A DNA stretch of 34,655 nucleotides, from NCBI GenBank assembly GCA_903876735.1, contig CAIRAW010000061.1, positions 1 through 34,655 on the forward strand, in the 5' to 3' direction. The stretch's first letter is position 1; each line of letters opens with the position of its first letter. Under the pieces are notes generated by a model that did not search any database, was not told the origin of the DNA, and worked only from the letters and a program-made list of their open reading frames with translations. Below, in pieces: positions 1-8,463 of the stretch. This DNA is from an uncultured beta proteobacterium. Its GTDB lineage: Bacteria; Pseudomonadota; Gammaproteobacteria; Burkholderiales; Burkholderiaceae_C. The translations under genes and the position numbers were made by a program.

Positions 1-1391
1 ACCTTGCCAATTTCCACGGCATTGCCAGACTGCACCGCATCGCGCATCAACTGCACCTGGATCTTCAGAAAAGCCAGCGACTGCGCGATCGAGTCGTGCA
101 GCTCGCGCGCCAGCAAATGGCGCTCCTGCGAGACGGCTGCTTCCTTCTCGAGCGAATTCAGGCGCAGGTTTTCCATGGCGCCGGCCAGGTGGCTGCTGAG
201 CGCTTCGAGCAGCGAGCGCTCGGGCGCAGACAGCGTGACGCGCGCGTGGTAGAACAGATCAACCTCGCCCATCAGGTGATCGTGTTGGTAGACCGGTACG
301 TTGACGACGGTCTCGAAGCCGGCCTTGGCGCAATGTTGCAGCGCGCTCTTGGCGATGTCGCGGATCGGGATCACACGCAGATCGGTCGCACCCACGTCAG
401 CGCCGCAATGGCAGTCACCCTTGGCAATGCACAGCTCGTCGTTCACCATGGCGCCCGGCAGGCCGTGCGCTGCCAGCATCAGGTAGCGCTGGTTGTCCTG
501 ATCGGACCAACGAACCGCAACGCCGTCGGCGTGCGCAATGCGCGCCACACTTTTGGCGAAGCCCTGCGCCAGCTCGTCGAGCGTGGTGGCTTTGGCGACC
601 AGGGCCGTGACCTGGTACAGACTCTCCAACCGCTCGTGCTTTTCTTCGAGCTGGGCCGTCTTCTCGGCCACCTTGCGCTCCAGGTTGCGGTACATCGATT
701 GCAGGTGCTCGGCCATGCCGTTGAAACCTTCGGCCAGGGTGCCGAATTCGTCGCTGGTGACGCGCTCAACGCGGGCGTCGAAATCGCCACCCTGAATTTT
801 TTCGATCGCCTGCTTGAGCTGGCCGACCGGCTCCAGCACGAACAGGTAACCGGTGTAGAGCAGCACGGCCGCGCCCAGGATCGCCATCGCCAGCATGCTC
901 ATCTGCAGCAGGTGGAGCATCGCTGTCCAGTGCGCCATGTGGGCCTCAATACTGGTCACGAAGGCGTCGATGTTGGAAGCAAAGCGGACGGTCTGAGCGC
1001 GCAAATCGCTCAGCGCGGTCGGCCGGGCATCGATCCAGTGCGAGCGGTAGCTTGCCCAGTCCTGCTCGACGGTCGTAAAGCGCGCGCGCACCGTGGCGTC
1101 CCAGGGCACAAACAGCGGCCGCTCGGGGTCGCCGCGGCGCAGTGTCGCCAGACTGTCGTTGAATTCACTGACCTGTTGCGCCAGGGCGCCGGTTTCGCCG
1201 GTGCCGATCGAGAGCGCCATCCGGTACGACTGCATGCGCATGCGCCCGGCCTCGTTGACGGCAGCAGCACCGCCGTCCAACTGCCACGAGACCCACAGCG
1301 TTGCCGCGGTCGAAAGCAGGGCCAGCAACAGAAAGGGCAGGCCCACCAAGGCCAGCTTGGCCCCCAGGCTCCAGTGCTTGGGCACGGTCAT
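1..1391 (-). CDS. narX: NarX-like nitrate/nitrite sensor histidine kinase, C-terminus outside window
   Basis: Inner-membrane sensor kinase expected to report nitrate/nitrite to a NarL-type regulator. The 463 visible residues run in order: TM1 (about 12-32); a periplasmic domain opening with a P-box-like motif, AGRMRMQSYRM at 48-58, the nitrate-binding signature of NarX/NarQ; TM2 (about 163-186); HAMP (187-240); a coiled linker; a GAF-like region with a Cys cluster (C321, C327, C329, C354) like the central Cys-rich module of NarX; and a HisKA_3 H-box ARELHDSIAQS with phospho-acceptor His432. The ATPase domain lies beyond base 1. ATG at 1391 is the first usable start, because an in-frame TGA lies just upstream. 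The partner response regulator would be expected to the left. The family is clear; nitrate as ligand is inferred from the P-box. Confidence 0.8.
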   Translation of the reverse strand, partial: MTVPKHWSLGAKLALVGLPFLLLALLSTAATLWVSWQLDGGAAAVNEAGRMRMQSYRMALSIGTGETGALAQQVSEFNDSLATLRRGDPERPLFVPWDATVRARFTTVEQDWASYRSHWIDARPTALSDLRAQTVRFASNIDAFVTSIEAHMAHWTAMLHLLQMSMLAMAILGAAVLLYTGYLFVLEPVGQLKQAIEKIQGGDFDARVERVTSDEFGTLAEGFNGMAEHLQSMYRNLERKVAEKTAQLEEKHERLESLYQVTALVAKATTLDELAQGFAKSVARIAHADGVAVRWSDQDNQRYLMLAAHGLPGAMVNDELCIAKGDCHCGADVGATDLRVIPIRDIAKSALQHCAKAGFETVVNVPVYQHDHLMGEVDLFYHARVTLSAPERSLLEALSSHLAGAMENLRLNSLEKEAAVSQERHLLARELHDSIAQSLAFLKIQVQLMRDAVQSGNAVEIGK

Positions 1392-1486
1392 GGTGTGGCG
1401 CTGGCAACAACGACTTCACGGCTCATTGCAAACTCCAGTGGTGGGAAAAATTGGACAGAATTTTCATGCCTTGTGGCTGCGCTGCA

Positions 1487-2950
1487 TCAAACCGCATTTT
1501 GCGCCAGCGGCAAGCGCGCGCTGGTGTTCAGGCCATTGACCTGGCCCAGTTCCTCGCGATTGATCAGGCTCAGGCTGCCGCCCAGCGCCAGCACAATCTC
1601 GTGGCAGATGGCCAGACCGAGCCCGGAGCCGGAGCGGTCCTCACCCGAGGCAAAAGGCTGGAACAGGCGCTCGCGCAGCTCGGGCGAGATGCCGCTTCCG
1701 CTGTCGCTGATGAGCAGCGTTGCACACTGCTCATCGCTGAGCAACTGAACTATCAGGCTGCCGTGGGGCGGCGTGTGGCGGATGGCGTTGTGCAGCAGGT
1801 TGCGCGCGAGTTCGCGCAGCATCCAGTCATGGGTGAGGATGCGGGCGCTGCTGGTCGCGATGTCGAAATCAAGGTCCTTGGCGGCGATCAGCGGCGAGAG
1901 GTCGAGCGCCACCTCGCGCACGACCTTGGCCCAGTCGATCGCGAGTGTGGCGGGTTGCTGCACCAACTGCGCCACTTTGGCCATCGACAGCATCTGATTG
2001 GCCAGGGCGGTGGCGCGGCTGACCGTGTGATTGATCTCGTGCAGCGCCTGCGTCGCTTCCACATCACCGCGCAGGGCCGACTGCACCTGCACCTTCAGGA
2101 CCGCCAGCGGCGTGCGCAACTGGTGTGCCGCATCGCGCACAAAACGCTTTTGATTGGCCAGCAGGTGCTGCAAGCGGCTCATGATGCTGTTGGTGGCATC
2201 GATCAGCGGCACCAACTCGCGCGGCGCGTCCGGTGCCTGTAGCGGCGTCAGGTCGCCGTCAGGCCTGGCCTGCAATTGCGCGCTCAGGCGGCGCACGGGT
2301 CGCGTGGCGCGCTGCACCACCAGCACCACCACCAGGGCAATCGTGGCCACCAGTGCGGCCTGGCGCCACAGGGTGTCGATCAGGATCTGGCGCGCCAGCG
2401 TGTGGCGCAACTCCAGCGTTTCAGCCACCTGCACCACGGCCATGGCGCGGGCCCGGTTCATCGCGACCGGCTGCAGCAGGACGGCCACCCGCACCGCGTC
2501 GCCCTGGTAGACGTCGTCATAAAAATCCACCAGGGCCGCATAGGGACCGCGGTCTGGCAAACGGCCGTGCCAGGCCGGCAGCGCTTCGAAGCCGTCGATC
2601 AGATCGCCTTGCAGGTTCGAGATGCGGTAGACCATGCGGCTGTGGTTGTCGGCCTCGAACGCTTCCAGTGCCGCATAAGGCACGGTGGCGCGCAACTGCG
2701 CGAGGTCGCCGTCGCCAACGGCTGTGACGTGTTCACCGATCGACTTGGCCGACGCCAGCAGCGTGCGGTCATAGGCGGTATTGACGGCGCCCAGCGCCTG
2801 GCGGTACAGGCTGAAAGTGTCGACCAGAATGAACAGGGCAATCGGCAACAGGATGCCCAGCAGCAGATAACGGCGCAGCGAGGTGCCGGCGATGCTGCGC
2901 ACGGCGCGGGTCGTGGCGTCGGGCTTACGGGATGGGCTGTCCGTCTTCAA
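1487..2950 (-). CDS. tctE: TctE-like sensor histidine kinase
   Basis: Membrane histidine kinase of 487 residues, probably sensing tricarboxylate or another carboxylate for the adjacent Tct transporter. TM1 is about 28-45 and TM2 about 197-213, with a periplasmic loop of about 150 residues between them (TctE N-terminal sensor type). The H-box RDAAHQLRTPLAVLK carries His276; an N-box (ARNLLHNAIRHTP), G1 (DSGSGIS) and G2 (GSGLGLAI) complete the ATPase. The start is TTG, overlapping the tctD stop in TTGA, so translation is probably coupled. No ATG occurs before the first membrane segment. The specific carboxylate is unknown. Confidence 0.88.
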   Translation of the reverse strand: MKTDSPSRKPDATTRAVRSIAGTSLRRYLLLGILLPIALFILVDTFSLYRQALGAVNTAYDRTLLASAKSIGEHVTAVGDGDLAQLRATVPYAALEAFEADNHSRMVYRISNLQGDLIDGFEALPAWHGRLPDRGPYAALVDFYDDVYQGDAVRVAVLLQPVAMNRARAMAVVQVAETLELRHTLARQILIDTLWRQAALVATIALVVVLVVQRATRPVRRLSAQLQARPDGDLTPLQAPDAPRELVPLIDATNSIMSRLQHLLANQKRFVRDAAHQLRTPLAVLKVQVQSALRGDVEATQALHEINHTVSRATALANQMLSMAKVAQLVQQPATLAIDWAKVVREVALDLSPLIAAKDLDFDIATSSARILTHDWMLRELARNLLHNAIRHTPPHGSLIVQLLSDEQCATLLISDSGSGISPELRERLFQPFASGEDRSGSGLGLAICHEIVLALGGSLSLINREELGQVNGLNTSARLPLAQNAV

Positions 2951-3627
2951 GCGTCAACCTTGAGCAGGTAGCCCAGTCCGCGCAGCGTCACCAGCGTTGC
3001 GCCAGTGGCAGCGAGCTTTTTGCGCAGGCGGTAGGCCACGACCTCGACCGCCTCGAACTGCACATCCACCTCACCCGGAAACACCAGCTCGAACAATCGC
3101 TCCTTGCTGACCGCGTGACCGGGCCGTGCCAGCAGGGCTTTGAGCAGCGCCAACTCGCGCGGCGTCAGATCGAGCACCTGGCCCTGGTCGTAGATGGCGC
3201 CGCTGGCCTTGTCGTAGCGCAGGCCGGCTGCGCCCGGCGCGCCGGTGCTTGACTCGTCGCTGATGCCGGGGCGGCGCCTGTGCAGTGCCCGTAACCGGGC
3301 CTCGAGTTCGTCGAGGTCAAAGGGCTTGGCAAGGTAATCGTCGGCACCGGCGTTCAGACCCAGGACCCGGTCGCCGACCGTGCCACGAGCGGTCAGGATC
3401 AGCACCGGTGTTGCCAGTCCCTCCAGGCGCGCCTGTTCCAGCACTTGCAGTCCGTCGCGCCCGGGCAGGGTCAGGTCCAGCATCACCACATCGGGCAGGC
3501 TGGCGCGCCAGCGCCCCAGGGCAGCACGGCCGTCGACGCAGACCTCGATCTCCCAGCCCAGGCGCGCCAGGGCGCGCTGCAGTGTGCTGTGCAGGGCGGG
3601 ATCGTCTTCGACTATCAGGAGTTTCAT
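2947..3627 (-). CDS. tctD: TctD-like OmpR-family response regulator
   Basis: Cytoplasmic transcription factor of 226 residues: receiver domain (1-115) with acidic pocket Asp8/Asp9, phospho-acceptor Asp51, Thr79 and Lys101, then an OmpR/PhoB winged helix (about 130-224). It is first in the tctDE operon and overlaps tctE by 4 bp. It is transcribed divergently from tctCBA across a 139-bp gap, the usual arrangement for a regulator that activates the transporter. An alternative ATG at 3639 would add four residues (MVSP); 3627 is preferred because MKLLIVEDD is the standard receiver N-terminus. Neither start has a strong ribosome site. Confidence 0.88.
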   Translation of the reverse strand: MKLLIVEDDPALHSTLQRALARLGWEIEVCVDGRAALGRWRASLPDVVMLDLTLPGRDGLQVLEQARLEGLATPVLILTARGTVGDRVLGLNAGADDYLAKPFDLDELEARLRALHRRRPGISDESSTGAPGAAGLRYDKASGAIYDQGQVLDLTPRELALLKALLARPGHAVSKERLFELVFPGEVDVQFEAVEVVAYRLRKKLAATGATLVTLRGLGYLLKVDA

Positions 3628-3702
3628 GGGCGACACCATAGCATTTTGAAGCGTCCAGCCAGCCGGTCGCGGCGCGACTCAGTGTTTACCCTAGTGCGTG
3701 TG

Positions 3703-3718
3703 GACAGCCATTTGACAG
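3703..3718 (+). promoter_or_regulatory. Possible TctD binding site (11-bp-spaced direct repeat) with a TTGACA -35
   Basis: In the divergent tctD/tctC gap, GACAG occurs at 3703-3707 and again at 3714-3718, exactly 11 bp apart. That is one helical turn, as for tandem OmpR-family monomers. The second copy lies inside TTGACA (3712-3717), a perfect sigma-70 -35 with no good -10 downstream, as expected of a promoter needing an activator. Only two copies of a five-base word are visible, so this is suggestive. Confidence 0.35.
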
Positions 3719-3766
3719 GCTACCCGTGCATCATCGTGGCGTGACAACACCAACAGGAGAATACGG

Positions 3767-4726
3767 ATGCGTCGTGATACTTTTCTGAAATCGATGGCGG
3801 CCCTGGCCGCAACAGCCGGCCTGCCGCTGTCCGCCCTGGCCGGTACGAACATCAAGATGATGATTCCGGCCAACCCGGGCGGCGGCTGGGATACGACCGG
3901 GCGCGCACTGGGCAAGGCCCTGCTCGAAGCCAAGGCGGCCGATACCGTGACCTATGACAACAAGGGCGGCGCGGCCGGCGCACTGGGTCTGGCGCAGTTT
4001 GTCAGTGGCTCCAAGGGTGACCCGAACGCCATGATGGTCATGGGCGCCGTGATGCTGGGTGGCCTGATCACCGGCAAGCCGCCGGTGTCGTTGAGTTCGG
4101 CCACGCCGCTGGCGCGCCTGACGAGCGAATACAACGTCTTCGTGCTGCCGGCGAATTCGCCGTTCAAGAGCATGAAGGAAGTGATCGAGCAGTTCAAGAA
4201 GGACCCCGGCAGTGTCAAGTGGGGCGGCGGTTCACGCGGCTCCACCGAACACATTGCCGCGGCCATGATCGCGCGTGAAGCCGGCATCGACGCAACCAAG
4301 GTCAACTATGTCGCGTTCCGGGGCGGCGGCGAAGCCACGGCGGCCATTCTGGGCGGCAACGTCACGATCGGCGGCGGCGGCTACAGCGAACTTTCCGAGT
4401 ACATCAACGCCGGCAAGATGAAGGGTCTGGCGGTTACCTCGGGCACGCGCCTCAAGGGCGTCGACATTGCCACGCTCAAGGAGCAGGGTATCAATGTTGA
4501 AATCGGCAACTGGCGCGGCGTCTATGGCGCACCTGGCATCACACCGGCGCAGCGCAAGGCGCTGACCGACATGCTGCTTAAGGCCGCCAAGACCAAGTCC
4601 TGGGCCGAGTCGCTGGACAAGAACAACTGGACGGCGGCGGTGCTGGCGGGTGCTGAGTTCGAGAAATTCGTCGATGACGATTTCGCATCCCTGCGCGCCA
4701 CCATGGTCAAGGCTGGCATGGTTTGA
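3767..4726 (+). CDS. tctC: Tripartite tricarboxylate transporter substrate-binding protein TctC
   Basis: Periplasmic Bug-family binding protein, 319 residues, that delivers a carboxylate to the TctBA membrane part. A signal peptide covers 1-25 (MRRDTFLK..., hydrophobic core, cleavage near ALA|GT). An arginine pair gives it a Tat-like look, but the spacing is not canonical. The mature protein starts with the family's beta-strand/loop IKMMIPANPGGGWDTTGR and contains the expected GAAGALG and RGGGEA segments that close over the ligand. A clear ribosome site (CAGGAG) precedes ATG 3767. First gene of tctCBA. Bug ligands cannot be read from sequence; citrate or other carboxylates are possible. Confidence 0.92.
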   Translation: MRRDTFLKSMAALAATAGLPLSALAGTNIKMMIPANPGGGWDTTGRALGKALLEAKAADTVTYDNKGGAAGALGLAQFVSGSKGDPNAMMVMGAVMLGGLITGKPPVSLSSATPLARLTSEYNVFVLPANSPFKSMKEVIEQFKKDPGSVKWGGGSRGSTEHIAAAMIAREAGIDATKVNYVAFRGGGEATAAILGGNVTIGGGGYSELSEYINAGKMKGLAVTSGTRLKGVDIATLKEQGINVEIGNWRGVYGAPGITPAQRKALTDMLLKAAKTKSWAESLDKNNWTAAVLAGAEFEKFVDDDFASLRATMVKAGMV

Positions 4727-4733
4727 GGCTGCT

Positions 4734-5249
4734 ATGACACACGACGCCCGCACCTCCATTCTTCTTCAAACCGGGGTCGGCGTCGGCGTCATCCTGGTGG
4801 CCCTGGGACTGGCGGCCGGTGCCGTCAGCATTCCGTCGAGTGCCGGTTATGCCGGCATCGGCCCCAATTTTCTGCCCTGGCTGGTGGCGTTTGCCCTGCT
4901 GGTCTGCGGCGGCTTCATGGTCTACGAGGCGCGCAGCGGCGGCTTTCGTGAGATGGAGGAAATGACCGGCGACGAAAAGCCCTATTGGCCTGGCTTCGTC
5001 TGGATGTCGGCCGGTCTGCTGGCCAATGCCGCGCTCATCACCACGATCGGTTTTATTCTGAGTTGCACCCTGTGCTTTGTGCTGGCCGCGCGCGGACTGC
5101 GCAACGCCCAGGGGCAATCTGACCAGGGTTTGAAGCCATGGCTCAGTGACATCGTGACTGGCGTGCTGATTGCAGCCCCGGTCTACTGGATGTTCACCCA
5201 ATTCCTGGCCATCAACCTGCCCAGCCTGACCGAAAGCGGGTGGCTCTGA
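4734..5249 (+). CDS. tctB: Tripartite tricarboxylate transporter small membrane subunit TctB
   Basis: Inner-membrane protein of 171 residues with about four hydrophobic segments (near 10-35, 43-62, 90-125 and 145-165). Sequence is poorly conserved in this family, so identity rests on size, topology and position between tctC and tctA. ATG 4734 is chosen because it lies 7 bp after the tctC stop and is followed directly by [19 protein letters not shown] longer frame upstream would overlap tctC. The stop overlaps the tctA start as TGATG, implying coupled translation. Confidence 0.87.
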   Translation: MTHDARTSILLQTGVGVGVILVALGLAAGAVSIPSSAGYAGIGPNFLPWLVAFALLVCGGFMVYEARSGGFREMEEMTGDEKPYWPGFVWMSAGLLANAALITTIGFILSCTLCFVLAARGLRNAQGQSDQGLKPWLSDIVTGVLIAAPVYWMFTQFLAINLPSLTESGWL

Positions 5250-6748
5250 TGGAAATCTGGAATCAACTGCTGCAAGGCTTTGTCACCGCCGGCACGCCGG
5301 TCAACCTTTTGTGGGCCTTTGTCGGCTGCGCCCTCGGCACTGCGGTTGGCGTGCTGCCGGGCATTGGCCCGGCCACCGCGGTGGCCATGCTGCTGCCGAT
5401 CACGGCCAAGGTCGACGCCACGGCCTCGATGATTTTCTTTGCCGGCATCTACTACGGCGCCATGTACGGCGGCTCGACGACCTCGATTCTGCTCAACACG
5501 CCGGGCGAAACCGCCAGCATGGTGACGGCGATGGAAGGCAACAAGATGGCCAAGAGCGGGCGCGCCGGTGCGGCGCTGGCGACCTCGGCGATCGGCTCCT
5601 TTGTCGCCGGCACCATAGCCACCATCCTGGTGACGCTGTTTGCGCCAGTGGTGGCGGATTTCGCCGTCAAGCTCGGCCCGCCCGAATACTTCATGCTGAT
5701 GCTGCTGGCCTTCACCACCGTCAGCGCCGTGCTCGGGCAAAGCGCCGTGCGCGGCCTGACTGCGCTGTTTGTCGGACTGGCAGCCGGGCTTGTCGGCATG
5801 GACCAGATTACGGGCCAGGCGCGCTACACCGGGGGTGTGCCCGAACTGCTGGATGGCATCGAGATCGTGCTGGTGGCCGTGGGCCTGTTTGCGGTGGCCG
5901 AGGCCTTGCATGCCGTGCTGTTTGAAGGCCGTGTCGTCGAACACGAGAACAAGATGAGCCGCGTCAGCATGACGCGCGAAGACTGGCGCCGCTCGATTCC
6001 GGCCTGGCTGCGCGGCACGGCCATTGGCGCACCCTTTGGCTGCATTCCAGCCGGCGGCACCGAGATCCCGACCTTTCTGAGCTACGCGGCCGAAAAGAAG
6101 CTGGCCAAGGGTTCAAACCTGGCCGAGTTCGGCACCAAGGGCGCGATCGAAGGCGTGGCCGGCCCGGAAGCGGCCAATAACGCCACCGTGACGGCGGCAC
6201 TGATTCCACTGTTGACGCTGGGCATTCCGGTCTCCAACACCACAGCCATCCTGCTCGGCGCGTTTCAGAATTACGGCATTCAGCCGGGTCCGCAACTGTT
6301 CAGCAGTTCGTCGGCCCTGGTCTGGGCCCTGATCGCTTCGCTCTACATCGGCAACGTGATGCTGCTGGTGCTCAATCTGCCGCTGGTAGGCCTGTGGGTC
6401 AAGCTGCTGCGGGTGCCCAAGCCGCAGCTCTACGCCGGCATTCTGATCTTCGCCACGGTCGGCGCCTACGGTATGCGCCAGAGCGCGTTCGATCTGTTCC
6501 TGCTCTACGGCATTGGTCTGCTTGGTCTGGTGATGCGGCGCTTCAACTTTCCGACCGCACCCGTGGTAGTCGGCATGATTCTGGGGCCGCTGGCCGAAGC
6601 GCAGCTGCGCAACGCGATTTCGATCGGCGAGGGCAGTGCGATGGTGTTCCTGCAGCGTCCGATGTCGCTGACCCTGATCGGCATTGTGCTGGCCGTGCTC
6701 GTGCTGCCGCGCGTGTTGAAACGGCGCGACGTGGTCCACCTGTCCTGA
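5249..6748 (+). CDS. tctA: Tripartite tricarboxylate transporter large permease TctA
   Basis: Large inner-membrane permease, 499 residues and about 12 TM segments, forming the secondary-active translocation unit with TctB. The N-terminal family signature is present: [18 protein letters not shown], then [20 protein letters not shown]. The symmetric second half repeats it ([35 protein letters not shown]). Full length for the family. ATG 5249 overlaps the tctB stop; a GTG at 5240 could add three residues. The next gene follows after 60 bp on the same strand, with no obvious terminator between. Confidence 0.93.
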   Translation: MEIWNQLLQGFVTAGTPVNLLWAFVGCALGTAVGVLPGIGPATAVAMLLPITAKVDATASMIFFAGIYYGAMYGGSTTSILLNTPGETASMVTAMEGNKMAKSGRAGAALATSAIGSFVAGTIATILVTLFAPVVADFAVKLGPPEYFMLMLLAFTTVSAVLGQSAVRGLTALFVGLAAGLVGMDQITGQARYTGGVPELLDGIEIVLVAVGLFAVAEALHAVLFEGRVVEHENKMSRVSMTREDWRRSIPAWLRGTAIGAPFGCIPAGGTEIPTFLSYAAEKKLAKGSNLAEFGTKGAIEGVAGPEAANNATVTAALIPLLTLGIPVSNTTAILLGAFQNYGIQPGPQLFSSSSALVWALIASLYIGNVMLLVLNLPLVGLWVKLLRVPKPQLYAGILIFATVGAYGMRQSAFDLFLLYGIGLLGLVMRRFNFPTAPVVVGMILGPLAEAQLRNAISIGEGSAMVFLQRPMSLTLIGIVLAVLVLPRVLKRRDVVHLS

Positions 6749-6808
6749 ACAACGAGCCCGCCGCCGCGGCGCGCCGGTAGCAGCGCTGTGGCAGGCTAAC
6801 ATCGGTCG

Positions 6809-8305
6809 ATGGACAACACCGATTCCCTGCCGCGTGACGCCCAGAGCATTCTGGAGCTGGCGGCGCGCTCCATGTTTGAGCTCTTTGCCAGCGCCAGTGA
6901 AGGCATGCTGCTGGTGGACCGCCAGGCGCGCGTGGTCTGGGTCAACGAGCAATACAAGCGCTTTCTGCCGGCGCTGGGCTTTGAGCGGGTCGAGGACTTT
7001 GTCGGGCACCCGGTGGCCAGTGTGGTGCAGAACACCCAGATGCACCATGTGCTCGAGAGCGGCAAGCCGATCCTGATTGACCTGCTGACGAATCGCGCCG
7101 GCACCTTCGTCGTCAGCCGCATTCCCCTGCGCGACGGCGCTGGCGAGGTGATAGGCGCGCTGGGCATTGTTCTGTTCGACCATGCCGAGACCAGCCTGCA
7201 GCCGCTGGTGGGCAAGTTTGCCCTGCTGCAGCGTGATCTCGATGACGCCCGGCGCGAACTCGCCAGCCAGCGCATCAGCCAGCAAAAGAGCGAACGGGGC
7301 GGACTGCGCCAGTCGCGCTACACCTTTGCCAGTTTTGTCGGCAGCAGCCCGGCGGCGGTCGAGGTCAAACGCCAGGCGCGCCGCGCGGCGCAGACAGCGA
7401 GTCCGGTGCTGCTGCTCGGTGAGACCGGCACCGGCAAGGAGTTGCTGGCGCACGCCATTCACGCATCCTCGGCGCGCGCGGCCAGCCCCTTCATCAGCCT
7501 GAATATTGCGGCCGTGCCCGACACCCTGCTGGAGGCCGAATTCTTCGGTGTCGCCCCCGGCGCTTACACCGGCGCCGACCGCAAGGGGCGTGAGGGCAAG
7601 TTTCGCCTGGCCCATGGCGGCACCTTGTTTCTCGATGAAATCGGTGACATGCCGCTGGCCCTGCAGGCCAAGCTCTTGCGCGCGCTGCAGGAGGGTGAAA
7701 TCGAACCCTTGGGTTCGAACAAGCTGCTGTCTTTTGATGCGCGTGTGATCGCCGCCACCTCGCGCGATCTGGCCCAACTGGTGCGCCAGGGCGAGTTCCG
7801 TGAAGACCTGTTTTACCGCCTCAATGTGCTGCCAATCCGGGTGCCGCCGCTGCGCGAGCGACGCGCCGACATGGCCGCGCTGGTCGAGGTGCTGGGGGAA
7901 GACATGGCCCTGCGCAACGGTGTCCAGCCACCCGAACTCAGCACCGAGGCGCTGGAACTGCTGATGGCGCAGGTCTGGCGCGGCAACATCCGGGAGTTGC
8001 GCAACGTGCTCGAGCAGGCCACGATGCGCAGCGATTCGCATCGCATTGAAGCCGCACATCTGGCTGCGGTCTTGCGCGAGGCCGGCGTCGAGCAGGTGGC
8101 GTCGCTGGCAGCGGCGACGGTCGCCCCAACGCCCTCCACGCTGGTTGTGCCAACGTTGTTGCCCCTGACGCAACAACTGGCCGCGTTGGAGCGTCAGGCC
8201 ATTGCGGCTGCCATGGCGCAGGCCTCTGGCAACAAGGCGGCTGCGGCGCGCCTGCTTGGGATTTCGCGTGCCACGCTCTATGGGCGCCTTGCTGAAAATG
8301 TATGA
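6809..8305 (+). CDS. Sigma-54-dependent transcriptional activator (PAS, AAA+, Fis-type HTH)
   Basis: Enhancer-binding protein of 498 residues. The N-terminal PAS-like sensor is about 15-125, followed by a coiled linker (about 135-165). The AAA+ sigma-54 interaction domain (about 173-405) has Walker A GETGTGKE at 204-211, the sigma-54 loop GAYTGA at 251-256 (canonical GAFTGA with Phe to Tyr), Walker B GGTLFLDEIGD, and WRGNIRELRN. The Fis-like helix-turn-helix is at about 470-498 (NKAAAARLLGISRATLYGRL). There is no receiver domain, so a ligand or redox/partner signal is likely read by the PAS. It stops 158 bp before an ABC-type binding-protein gene that has a good -24/-12 promoter, so it probably controls that operon. 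Ligand unknown. Confidence 0.92.
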   Translation: MDNTDSLPRDAQSILELAARSMFELFASASEGMLLVDRQARVVWVNEQYKRFLPALGFERVEDFVGHPVASVVQNTQMHHVLESGKPILIDLLTNRAGTFVVSRIPLRDGAGEVIGALGIVLFDHAETSLQPLVGKFALLQRDLDDARRELASQRISQQKSERGGLRQSRYTFASFVGSSPAAVEVKRQARRAAQTASPVLLLGETGTGKELLAHAIHASSARAASPFISLNIAAVPDTLLEAEFFGVAPGAYTGADRKGREGKFRLAHGGTLFLDEIGDMPLALQAKLLRALQEGEIEPLGSNKLLSFDARVIAATSRDLAQLVRQGEFREDLFYRLNVLPIRVPPLRERRADMAALVEVLGEDMALRNGVQPPELSTEALELLMAQVWRGNIRELRNVLEQATMRSDSHRIEAAHLAAVLREAGVEQVASLAAATVAPTPSTLVVPTLLPLTQQLAALERQAIAAAMAQASGNKAAAARLLGISRATLYGRLAENV

Positions 8306-8316
8306 AAATCAGACAA

Positions 8317-8362
8317 AATGTTCATTTATTAGACACTTAAAAGTGGATGAAATATGAACATA
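8317..8362 (+). promoter_or_regulatory. Paired dyads, probable enhancer sites for the sigma-54 activator
   Basis: Two 10-bp dyads lie in the AT-rich gap after the activator gene: AATGTTCATT (8317-8326) and TATGAACATA (8353-8362). Each is an ATG-NN-CAT inverted repeat, and the two cores ATGTTCAT and ATGAACAT are exact reverse complements. Centres are 36 bp apart and about 78 and 114 bp upstream of the predicted transcription start, a normal enhancer distance for sigma-54 promoters. Binding by the adjacent regulator is inferred. Confidence 0.55.
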
Positions 8363-8409
8363 TTTTTGTACCGTAAATTTTTATTCAATGAAATCAAGGT
8401 CTTGCAAAT

Positions 8410-8425
8410 TGGCATATTTGGTGCA
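8410..8425 (+). promoter_or_regulatory. Sigma-54 (-24/-12) promoter for the ABC importer
   Basis: The sequence TGGCATATTTGGTGCA has TGGCA at the -24 element and TGC at -12 with the required spacing (GG at 8411-8412, GC at 8423-8424). It misses the consensus mainly at the C after TGGCA and one T of TTGC. Predicted start is near 8436, about 28 bp before ATG 8464. The sigma-54 activator gene lies just upstream. Confidence 0.72.
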
Positions 8426-8463
8426 TAGTCAGTTCTGAATCAACAACTTATCAGGAGACCAAC

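Noticed and set aside
96..1748. Long plus-strand open frame antisense to the NarX-like and TctE genes
   Set aside because: Its product is rich in Arg/Gln/His with no domain, while the minus strand encodes clear kinase motifs. Such frames are expected opposite GC-rich genes.
3640..3766. Sigma-54 promoter upstream of tctC
   Set aside because: No TGGC-N8-TTGC-type pair with correct spacing in the gap, unlike the clear match at 8410.
6113..8176. 687-codon minus-strand frame antisense to tctA and the sigma-54 activator
   Set aside because: No motif, composition typical of an antisense shadow; both genes on the plus strand are complete and recognisable.
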